Shown: piece by piece, positions 57,849 to 64,000 of the stretch
Layout of the letters: each line of letters opens with the position of its first letter
How positions within the stretch are numbered: the stretch's first letter is position 1
Source: Acidimicrobiia bacterium
Lineage (GTDB): Bacteria; Actinomycetota; Acidimicrobiia; Acidimicrobiales; Aldehydirespiratoraceae
NCBI GenBank assembly: GCA_022828135.1
Contig: JAJEJB010000032.1
Coordinates: 1 to 64,000 of the forward strand
DNA length: 64,000 bases
Direction: 5' to 3'
Made by a program: the position numbers and the translations under genes
Notes under the pieces: model-generated
The model's database searches: none
What the model was told of the DNA's origin: nothing
The model's input: the letters and a program-made list of their open reading frames with translations, nothing else

Positions 57849-59096
57849 CTAGTTCCAGGTCACGTCCAGGGGGAGGTGCTCGTGGCGGCGCACGAACATG
57901 CTCTTCTCCCAGCGGGGCTGGTCGTCGTCGGCCAATCTGAACCATGAGGTGTCTCGCAGCAGACGCTCTAGCGAGCAGAGGGTCTCCAGGCGGGCCAGCG
58001 GAGCGCCTACGCAGTGGTGGATGCCCCGTCCAAAGGCCAGGTGGCTGCGGGGCAAGCGGCGGTCCAGAACCACTTCGTCGGGCCGGTCGAACTCGGCCGG
58101 GTCGCGGTTGGCCGACGACCACAGCAGGAAGGCGGTGGTGCCGGCAGTGAGGGTGACGCCCCCCAGCTCGCAGTCGCGCCTCACCTGGCGGTAGTGGCCC
58201 TTAAACGGCGATTCGAGCCGTACAGCCTCCTCGATGAAGCGCTCGATGAGGCCGTGGTCGGCCCGGACTTGCTCCTGGAGGGAGGGATCGTCGGCCAGCA
58301 TCCGCACCGCGTTCCCGATCAGCGACGCAGTGGATTCCCCGCCGGCGCCGAGCAGCACGGTGAGGGTGCCGATGGCGTCGCCCACGGCCAGATCGCCGCT
58401 GTCCACCGCTTTGGCGCAGACCCCCAGGAGGTCGTCGCCGGGATCGTTCCTGGCCTCACTCAGCTTGGCGTACAGAAACTCGTTCGCCTCGTTCGGCTCT
58501 CTGGTCATGGCGATGAGGTGCTGCCGGGTGAGCAAGCCTGCCAGCACCCTGCCGCCGCCGAGGGCCCACTCCATCACCTGGGGCCAGTCCTCGTCGGGCA
58601 GGCCGATAAGCCGTCCGATGACCCGGGCGGGCACAGGCTGGGCCACGGTGCTGGCCCATTCCACCCTGGCCCCCTGGGATCGGGCCACGGCCAGCCGCTC
58701 GTCGATGAAGACCTCGATCTCGGGCCGCATGGCCTCCATGCGGCGGGAGACCAACTCGGGGAATACCAGGCTGCGGTGAACGGTGTGCTCGGGCGGGTCG
58801 GCGGTGGCCAGGGTGGTGGTGCCCTCGCCGAACTCCTCGGTGCGGAACAGGTCGGGGCTGCCGTCTTCGCCGGTGATGACCAGCATGTCGAGGTGGCTGG
58901 AGAAATCGTCGATCCGGCGGACGGCGTCCACGATCAGGTCGTGGGTGGCGACATAGGCCAGATCGAGTCCTGGCACCAGCCACACGGGACGCTCCCGGCG
59001 GAGCCTCTCATAGAACGGGTAGGGATCGGCCCAGACCGCTGGGTCGAGCACCGTTCGCGCCTCCAAGGCAACGGCAGTAGAGGCAACCGCCTCCAT
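57849..59096 (-). CDS. Cytochrome P450
   Basis: 415 residues, bacterial class I size. I-helix AGGES (251-255) followed by Thr, ExxR E290-R293, heme loop HLAFGRGIHHCVGAPLARLE with Cys362. A complete, ordinary P450; the substrate is not predictable. It follows the short ORF at 59098-59250 by one base and lies downstream of the flavoprotein and Rieske genes on the same strand, so all may be one transcript. Confidence 0.9.
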   Translation of the reverse strand: MEAVASTAVALEARTVLDPAVWADPYPFYERLRRERPVWLVPGLDLAYVATHDLIVDAVRRIDDFSSHLDMLVITGEDGSPDLFRTEEFGEGTTTLATADPPEHTVHRSLVFPELVSRRMEAMRPEIEVFIDERLAVARSQGARVEWASTVAQPVPARVIGRLIGLPDEDWPQVMEWALGGGRVLAGLLTRQHLIAMTREPNEANEFLYAKLSEARNDPGDDLLGVCAKAVDSGDLAVGDAIGTLTVLLGAGGESTASLIGNAVRMLADDPSLQEQVRADHGLIERFIEEAVRLESPFKGHYRQVRRDCELGGVTLTAGTTAFLLWSSANRDPAEFDRPDEVVLDRRLPRSHLAFGRGIHHCVGAPLARLETLCSLERLLRDTSWFRLADDDQPRWEKSMFVRRHEHLPLDVTWN

Positions 59097-59097
59097 G

Positions 59098-59250
59098 CTA
59101 GACGTGCCCGGTCACGAGACGGCAGACTGTCCCGTGGCGGGTCAGGCCCCGATAGCCGCTGTGTTCGCCGGTGCCGGCCATTGCGTCCACCCCCGCCTGA
59201 CTGAGGACGAACCCTCGCAGGGTCGCCTCGTCGATCTCGCCCACAACCAT
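59098..59250 (-). CDS. Possible small protein upstream of a P450 gene
   Basis: 50 codons from ATG 59250 to TAG, ending one base before the P450 ATG. The predicted protein begins MVVGEIDEATLRGF and has a mixed composition with a short helix, not the Arg/Pro-rich look of antisense noise. No family recognised. It may be a real small gene or a fragment of a lost one; another reading frame overlaps it. Confidence 0.35.
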   Translation of the reverse strand: MVVGEIDEATLRGFVLSQAGVDAMAGTGEHSGYRGLTRHGTVCRLVTGHV

Positions 59251-59311
59251 AGCTGCGATCCGGCCAGATGGCCGGCCTTCGAGGGCTCAACGCGCGGCTG
59301 TGATCTCGGGG

Positions 59312-60700
59312 TCATTGCGGGACCTTGCGGAATCGTGAGCCGTGCAGGATGCTGCCATAGAAGTTGAACGACCGCTTGGCGGCGGGATCGTCGAAGGGGT
59401 AGTCGGCACCGAGCTGTGTCGCAGCTGCAAGCCCCGTGACGAAGCAGGTCTCCTGGCTGTTGATCAGCGTGTGGGCACCGCAGTGCCAGGTCCGCCTCCT
59501 GCCCTGGATGAAGCGGAACAGGCTGACGAGCACGGCCATGTGGCGCACGTCGTGGACGATGTGCTGGAACCACCACTTCTTGATGATCTTGCCCTCGTCG
59601 ATGGGACTGGTCGGGTTGTAGGTGACCAGGCAAGGCTTGTCGGATCGATTCACCCATGGCTGCTGGTTGTGCATGATGTAGGTGATCTCGTAATTGTCCG
59701 GTCTCGCCCCGTACTGCTCGATGTGGTTGCTGCGGGTTGTGAGGGGCTTCACCTCGTTGTCGGGCAGGACCGAGGCGTCGGAGTGCACGACCGTGTGGTT
59801 GTGGAGCTCGCTCTCGTACCGGATCGACGACAGCAGGTAGCGCTCGAGGGCGGTGGGCCTGTCGAGCATCATCAGAGTCTGGTTGGCGTTGCACGCGAAG
59901 ATCACCTCGTCGAACGTCTCGCGCTCCCCGGCTCCGTCCTCGACCACGACAGAGGACTCCGACCGGTAGACCTTCTGGACGGGCCGGTTCAGGTAGATCC
60001 TGTCGGCGAAGCCGGCCGACAGGTGCTCGTAGATGCGCCGTGTTCCCTGGTCCCAGGTCTGCATCGGGGTGGCCGACTCGATGTCGAAGAACTCGAGATA
60101 CCGGGCGAACAGCGCGGCCGGCATGTCGAACACGTTCGTCGCCATGAGGAAGTTGACGAACATGGGCTTCAGGATCTTGTACCTGAAGTCGCCCGAGAAG
60201 CCGCCGAGGTTCAGCACTGTCCCCATGCTGATGTAGTTGAACGGGTTGAGCGCGTTCAACGCCTTGGACTGCGAACGGCTCAGCCAACCGAACCACTGGA
60301 GACGTCGCAGCAGCCGCTGGAACTTCGCGATCTCCGGCTGCAGCTGCTCCCTTATCTCGGAATCGAAGTCGTGGGCGTAGACGCGCCCCCCGTACTTCAC
60401 GCTGTAGCTGAACCGCGTGTCGATCAACTCGATGCCGAACTGCTCCATCAACAGCAGGATGTGGTCGTACACCGACGGGATGCAGGCGGTCACCGAGATG
60501 TCGAACGGGATCGATCCGCCGTCGTCCTGGGGCATGTCGACCGTGATGGCGTTCCCGCCGATCTGGTCGGACGCCTCGAAGAGCCGGATGTCGAAGCGGT
60601 CCGGGTGACGACTCAGCGCCCATGCCGCGCCCAGCCCCGAGACACCGCCGCCGACGATTGCCACTCGCCGCGGCCCCGTCCGTGTCCCGTTGATGGTCAC
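59312..60700 (-). CDS. FAD-dependent oxidoreductase of the amine oxidase/COG2907 type
   Basis: 462 residues from GTG 60700. VAIVGGGVSGLGAAWALSRH is the FAD motif; EASDQIGGNAITVDMP follows as in flavin amine oxidases and phytoene-desaturase relatives. The second half has FACNANQTLMML, YNPTSPIDEGK and WHCGAHTLINSQETCFVTGL, the wording of COG2907 proteins. Those are often found beside lipid-modifying genes. It probably oxidises or desaturates a lipid or isoprenoid (inference). It lies 20 bp after the Rieske gene and is probably cotranscribed. Confidence 0.82.
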   Translation of the reverse strand: MTINGTRTGPRRVAIVGGGVSGLGAAWALSRHPDRFDIRLFEASDQIGGNAITVDMPQDDGGSIPFDISVTACIPSVYDHILLLMEQFGIELIDTRFSYSVKYGGRVYAHDFDSEIREQLQPEIAKFQRLLRRLQWFGWLSRSQSKALNALNPFNYISMGTVLNLGGFSGDFRYKILKPMFVNFLMATNVFDMPAALFARYLEFFDIESATPMQTWDQGTRRIYEHLSAGFADRIYLNRPVQKVYRSESSVVVEDGAGERETFDEVIFACNANQTLMMLDRPTALERYLLSSIRYESELHNHTVVHSDASVLPDNEVKPLTTRSNHIEQYGARPDNYEITYIMHNQQPWVNRSDKPCLVTYNPTSPIDEGKIIKKWWFQHIVHDVRHMAVLVSLFRFIQGRRRTWHCGAHTLINSQETCFVTGLAAATQLGADYPFDDPAAKRSFNFYGSILHGSRFRKVPQ

Positions 60701-60720
60701 TGCCGGCCGGTCGGGTCGGT

Positions 60721-61806
60721 CTATCCCTCGACCGCTGGACGAAGGTCGACGACTGTCTCGGTGTCGCTGGCTGCTGCGGGGAGGTCGGGGTAGAACTGGG
60801 CGCAGTAGGCGCGGTACCGCATGATCTCCCCGTCGGAGCGGGCCAGGCGCGGCCGGGACCGGTAGCTCTTGGCGCTCCAGATCGGTACGTCCTGGAGCAC
60901 GTCCCGCTTCTCGAAGGCGGCCATGATCCTGTTCATGATGGGGGCCCGCAGCCTCACCGGCAGGAATCCCAGCCCCGCGATCCAGCGGTTCGGGCTGCGG
61001 ATCTCCCCCGTCTGTGAGACCACCGACATGTCGATGACCGTGCCGTCGACGGGCGTCGCCAGTATCCACAGGCGCATGTCCAGGCCGATGGTGTGCTCGC
61101 GAATCTCCACGAACGAGTAGCCCAGGCCGACCACGAGCGTCTTGGCGGACACTTTGAGCTTGGTCGACGCGAATCGGGTGATTCTCCGGGTGGTGGCGAA
61201 GTCGAAGTCGCTCAGCAGGATGTGCCCGTCCACCGCCAGCGGCTGGACGCGGCTTACGCTGTCGTAGCCGTGGACGTAGCGGAAATGGGCCATGTCCACC
61301 GAGTTCTCCGTGGTCTCCTGGGGATGGCCGGCAAAGCGCGAGGTCCAGACGTGCAGGTCGCTCCAGCCGGCCTGATCGGGCTCATCGGTGGGCAGGTGCC
61401 ATTGGGGCTGACGCCCGTCGATCCCCCACCAGGCGAAGACCAGACCGGCGATCTGGCGGGACTCGAAGACCCGCAGCCGGGCCGCCTTCGGCGCGGGGGC
61501 GAAGGGTGTGGCAACGCACTGACCGTCGGTGCCGTACTCGAAGCCATGGAAGCCGCAGACGAGGCGGCCGTCGCGGACGTGCCCGCCTGCGGAGGGCCCT
61601 AGATCGGAGCCCAGGTGGGGGCAGTAGGCCTCCGCCACACAGACCTTCCCAGTGTCGTCGCACCAGGCGACGATCTCGGTGCCCATCCAGGTCTTGCGGA
61701 CGATCTTGGCCTTCTCCAGGTCCCTGCGGCTCGCGACGAAGTACCAGCCCTCGGGAAAAGCCGAAGGCAGCGGGGCGTTCGCGGGCTCCTGTCGCTGGAC
61801 CGGCAT
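60721..61806 (-). CDS. Rieske non-heme iron oxygenase
   Basis: 361 residues. Rieske cluster ligands C62-H64 (CPH) and C84-H87 (CGFH). The mononuclear iron site is in ENSVDMAHFRYVH: D171, H174 and H179 with N168 nearby. Single-component alpha-subunit type, similar in layout to 3-ketosteroid 9-alpha-hydroxylase KshA and the DAF-36/Neverland cholesterol desaturases, which makes a steroid or other hydrophobic substrate plausible. The reductase partner is absent. A TAATCT -10 lies 6 nt before the ATG, suggesting that the leftward unit begins here. Confidence 0.9.
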   Translation of the reverse strand: MPVQRQEPANAPLPSAFPEGWYFVASRRDLEKAKIVRKTWMGTEIVAWCDDTGKVCVAEAYCPHLGSDLGPSAGGHVRDGRLVCGFHGFEYGTDGQCVATPFAPAPKAARLRVFESRQIAGLVFAWWGIDGRQPQWHLPTDEPDQAGWSDLHVWTSRFAGHPQETTENSVDMAHFRYVHGYDSVSRVQPLAVDGHILLSDFDFATTRRITRFASTKLKVSAKTLVVGLGYSFVEIREHTIGLDMRLWILATPVDGTVIDMSVVSQTGEIRSPNRWIAGLGFLPVRLRAPIMNRIMAAFEKRDVLQDVPIWSAKSYRSRPRLARSDGEIMRYRAYCAQFYPDLPAAASDTETVVDLRPAVEG

Positions 61807-61812
61807 CGTTCG

Positions 61813-61818
61813 AGATTA
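61813..61818 (-). promoter_or_regulatory. Putative -10 element of the Rieske gene (leaderless)
   Basis: TAATCT on the reverse strand, 6 nt before the ATG at 61806. Confidence 0.45.
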
Positions 61819-61831
61819 CCCGCCGGGACCC

Positions 61832-62326
61832 TTACTCTCGGTCGCCGGTGCTGGGTGGCAGGGTTCCGGCCGCGGTTGCGACCAGCTGGTCGAGCAGGCC
61901 GCCCAGCCACTCGTAGAGCATGTACCGGGCGGCTTCCTGGGGCTGGTCGCCCGGTCGGGGCGGATCGAACGTGGCCGCTCCGACCTCGAGCGTGTTGCCC
62001 AGGTACAGGCGCAGGCTGTTGAGAGTCTGCATCCAGGCCGACACCGCTTCGTCGTCCAGAGCTGCCCCCGCCAATCCGGCCTCCACGATGTCGAGGGCCT
62101 CCAGCCGGTGCCGCAGCAGGGGTCCGGCGGCCATCTCCCAGAACTCGTCGGAGGCCTTGTGGTCGTGGATGTGCACCGGCGGCTGGAAACGCAGCATCGA
62201 GACATCGGTGCCCTCCAGGAGCAGTTGCCGGAACTGCTCGAGCACCGCCGCCAGCCCTGATCGCTCGGCGTCTCGCAGTGTCACCATGATGCCGTCGGGG
62301 CCTGACCGGAACTTCCCGCGCGCCAC
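61832..62326 (-). CDS. DUF2017 family protein
   Basis: 164 residues from GTG 62326; an ATG 13 codons later is an alternative. Helical protein with the DUF2017 pattern (LAAVLEQFRQLLLEG near the N terminus, LNSLRLYLGNTLEV and a YEWLGGLLDQLV helix late). Function unknown. Genes of this family commonly sit next to clpS in actinobacteria, as here (16-bp gap), which hints at a link to ClpAP/ClpCP proteolysis. Confidence 0.8.
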   Translation of the reverse strand: MARGKFRSGPDGIMVTLRDAERSGLAAVLEQFRQLLLEGTDVSMLRFQPPVHIHDHKASDEFWEMAAGPLLRHRLEALDIVEAGLAGAALDDEAVSAWMQTLNSLRLYLGNTLEVGAATFDPPRPGDQPQEAARYMLYEWLGGLLDQLVATAAGTLPPSTGDRE

Positions 62327-62342
62327 TGTTCTGCTCGGCCTC

Positions 62343-62633
62343 TCAGTCCTGCTCGAGGATGGCCCACAAGCCATGCTCGTGGAGCCGGTACACGTCGAAC
62401 TCGGCCTTCTCCCGCTGCCCCGACGCCACCACGGCCTTGCCCTCGGTGTGGACCTGCATCATCAGGCGATGCGCCTTCTGCTGCGAGTAGCCGAACAGCT
62501 TGCGGAAGACGTAGGTGACATACGACATCAGGTTGACAGGGTCGTCGAGAACGATCACCTTCCAGGGCAGGTCCGGTCTCCGGTCGGTCTCGTCCACCGG
62601 ATCCAACACCGGTGTGGTGACCGGCGAGGTCAT
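62343..62633 (-). CDS. clpS: ATP-dependent Clp protease adaptor ClpS
   Basis: 96 residues. The core [41 protein letters not shown] and [21 protein letters not shown] is complete. It delivers N-end-rule substrates to the Clp unfoldase. The N terminus is a short Pro/Thr-rich extension. The ATG overlaps the ctaA stop by 4 bp. Confidence 0.95.
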   Translation of the reverse strand: MTSPVTTPVLDPVDETDRRPDLPWKVIVLDDPVNLMSYVTYVFRKLFGYSQQKAHRLMMQVHTEGKAVVASGQREKAEFDVYRLHEHGLWAILEQD

Positions 62634-63565
62634 GGCTGCACGACCATCGGCACGCCCTCGACCGGGCCGGGCTCCGGAGGCTTCGCAGACCCGGCCGCCG
62701 GGTCGTGGGCGGCCTTGACGATCTCGATCCAGGTGATCGACGCCAGGGCCACATGGATTCCCACGAGCAGCACGGGCATGCCGGTGAAGTACTGCGTGTA
62801 GCCGACGGCGCCCTGCACGACGAGGAGCGCCGCGATCCGTCCCATCCGGACGTGCCGCCCCGAGCTCGATGCTCGCAGCCGCCACCACGTCCATACCACC
62901 ATCCCTAGCAGGGCCAGTGCGACGATGCTGTGGACTCGGACGACCTCGCGCACCAGCAGCGGGAGCCGCTCGGCCCGGCTGTCGCCGGCATGGGGTCCCG
63001 CCCCGGTTACCAGGGTGCCGGTCACCAGCAACGCCCCGCCCACCACCAGCACGGCCCACTGCATCAGCCGGGTCATTCCGTCGGGCGGCCCCTCAGCGGG
63101 CACCGAGCCGCGGGGACGTCCTGCGACCTCGATGTCACTGCGGGCTCTGATGTCGAGCACGGCCGAGTTCCAAAGCAGCACCATTGACAGCAGGAAGTGG
63201 CCCATGGTGAAGCGGGGATCGAGTTCGCTCAACACCAGCAGTGCTCCCAGCCCGACCTGGGCCAGCACCCCTACCACCAAGCCCAGGGACAGCACGATGA
63301 GGTCGGTTCGCCGTGGTCGTCGCCTCCACGAGCCCAGCACGGCCGCGATCACCGCGATCGCAACCACACCGGTGAAGAGCCGGTTCACGAACTCCACCAG
63401 GGCGTGGTATTCGAGGTCGGCCACGAAGCGGTCCTCCGAGCAGGTGGGCCAGTCCTCGCAGCCCAGACCCGACCCCGTGAGGCGGACGGCTACACCGGTC
63501 ACGACTATCGCGGCGAGCGCCCACAGGGCGAAGCGGGTGAGCCGGGTGTAGGCATGCGGTGCCAC
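62630..63565 (-). CDS. ctaA: Heme A synthase (COX15/CtaA family)
   Basis: 311 residues from GTG 63565, about eight membrane helices. Converts heme O to heme A for cytochrome c oxidase. [15 protein letters not shown] carries the Cys pair C36/C42 in the first outer loop; [10 protein letters not shown] and [12 protein letters not shown] hold heme-ligand His residues or their neighbours. A longer in-frame reading would include the 48-bp repeat and is rejected; TACCAT lies 6 nt before the GTG. It is divergent from ctaB, the preceding enzyme of the pathway. Confidence 0.92.
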   Translation of the reverse strand: MAPHAYTRLTRFALWALAAIVVTGVAVRLTGSGLGCEDWPTCSEDRFVADLEYHALVEFVNRLFTGVVAIAVIAAVLGSWRRRPRRTDLIVLSLGLVVGVLAQVGLGALLVLSELDPRFTMGHFLLSMVLLWNSAVLDIRARSDIEVAGRPRGSVPAEGPPDGMTRLMQWAVLVVGGALLVTGTLVTGAGPHAGDSRAERLPLLVREVVRVHSIVALALLGMVVWTWWRLRASSSGRHVRMGRIAALLVVQGAVGYTQYFTGMPVLLVGIHVALASITWIEIVKAAHDPAAGSAKPPEPGPVEGVPMVVQP

Positions 63566-63571
63566 ACATCG

Positions 63572-63577
63572 ATGGTA
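63572..63577 (-). promoter_or_regulatory. Putative -10 element of ctaA (leaderless)
   Basis: TACCAT on the reverse strand, 6 nt before the GTG at 63565; it decides between this start and the longer reading. Confidence 0.45.
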
Positions 63578-63626
63578 GAGGCCGAGCGGGTGGGCGCGAT
63601 CCCAAGAGGCATCGGCAAGGCGCTCA

Positions 63627-63674
63627 GCGAGGCCGTGGCCCGAGCGGCCCGTGAGCGCAGCGAACAAGAGCGGG
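63627..63674 (+). repeat. 48-bp dispersed repeat, copy 2
   Basis: Identical to 40700-40747 over 48 bases, in the gap between divergent ctaA and ctaB. Flanks differ, so the repeat unit is about 48 bp. No direct target repeat is seen. Confidence 0.9.
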
Positions 63675-63741
63675 AAACACTGCGCCGAACGGGGGGCATG
63701 AGATTCGACCCGCTGGCTGTCGTATGGGCCTCTCAACGTTC

Positions 63742-63747
63742 TAGCCT
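63742..63747 (+). promoter_or_regulatory. Putative -10 element of ctaB (leaderless)
   Basis: TAGCCT, 6 nt before the GTG at 63754. Confidence 0.4.
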
Positions 63748-63753
63748 GCGGGG

Positions 63754-64000
63754 GTGACCGGAACCGTGACGGGCGGGGTACGCGCGCCTCGCCGAGCCCG
63801 CGCCGCGGCCTTCGTGGCTCTGACCAAGCCCCGCATCATCGAACTGCTGCTGGTCACCACCGTCCCATCGATGATTCTGGCCGCCCAAGGCCTGCCGTCC
63901 GTGTGGCTGATCGCGGCCACAGTGGTGGGTGGGGCGCTGGCCGCGGGCGGCGCCAACGCGCTGAACATGTACGTCGACCGCGACATCGACCGGCTCATGC
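63754..64000 (+). CDS. ctaB: Protoheme IX farnesyltransferase (heme O synthase), 5' part
   Basis: The first 82 residues are visible; the window ends inside the gene. [20 protein letters not shown] is the first helix signature and [14 protein letters not shown] contains the NxxxDxxxD prenyl-diphosphate motif of the UbiA superfamily. It adds a farnesyl group to protoheme to make heme O, which the divergent ctaA product converts to heme A. Confidence 0.92.
   Translation, partial: MTGTVTGGVRAPRRARAAAFVALTKPRIIELLLVTTVPSMILAAQGLPSVWLIAATVVGGALAAGGANALNMYVDRDIDRLM

Noticed and set aside
63566-63736. N-terminal extension of ctaA through the 48-bp repeat
   Set aside because: The added residues are unlike heme A synthases, and a -10 box sits 6 nt before the GTG at 63565.

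Overview
The window is a GC-rich bacterial chromosome segment, most likely from an actinobacterium and plausibly from the Acidimicrobiia lineage. The evidence is extreme third-position GC, many GTG starts, a dnaK-grpE-dnaJ-hspR-clpB operon, a PknB-type kinase with PASTA domains next to trpG, a tRNA Glu-Asp-Phe array, an EtfD-like membrane Fe-S oxidoreductase, and clpS beside a DUF2017 gene. Many genes carry a TANNNT -10 hexamer 6-8 nt before the start codon and no Shine-Dalgarno sequence, the pattern of leaderless mRNAs common in actinobacteria. The taxon is an inference and was not tested.

Layout. 0-4.6 kb: a repeat-containing extracellular-type protein, two tRNA-Ser genes flanking a pectinacetylesterase-like lipoprotein, pheA, and a metallo-beta-lactamase fold hydrolase. 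4.6-13.2 kb: a complete histidine-utilisation locus. hutU, a peptide-deformylase-like gene, hutF, hutI and an FAD oxidoreductase run leftward; an IclR regulator and hutH run rightward from a divergent promoter. No hutG is present and the deformylase homologue occupies its place. 13.2-19.4 kb: tRNA-Leu, a PP2C phosphatase, a PASTA kinase, trpG/pabA and etfD. 19.6-20.8 kb: a lone DUF3800 gene and a 397-bp gap.

20.7-37.3 kb is a catabolic island. It has a GntR regulator and a luciferase-like flavin oxidoreductase, then a nearly gapless rightward run: a three-subunit molybdenum hydroxylase, a nitrilase-DUF2848 fusion, a cupin, a LivHMGF-type ABC importer with its binding protein, a KamA-family radical SAM aminomutase, a two-subunit CoA transferase and a class III aminotransferase. 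The last four genes make a chemically coherent route: alpha-amino acid to beta-amino acid to 3-oxo acid to 3-oxoacyl-CoA. A palindrome sits inside the promoter at the head of this run, and a leaderless 29-codon ORF overlaps the first hydroxylase gene.

37.4-51.4 kb is housekeeping: gpmA, the heat-shock operon (with a partial HspR site), purA, purB, an ACT-domain malic enzyme and ilvD. 51.5-61.8 kb is a redox cluster: three cytochromes P450 (one fused to an N-terminal GPP34 domain), an MMPL/RND exporter, a COG2907-like flavoprotein and a Rieske oxygenase, with the Glu-Asp-Phe tRNA array inside it. This suggests modification and export or placement of a lipid, possibly a sterol or triterpenoid. 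The end holds DUF2017, clpS, ctaA and the 5' part of ctaB. A 48-bp sequence is repeated exactly upstream of dnaJ and between ctaA and ctaB.
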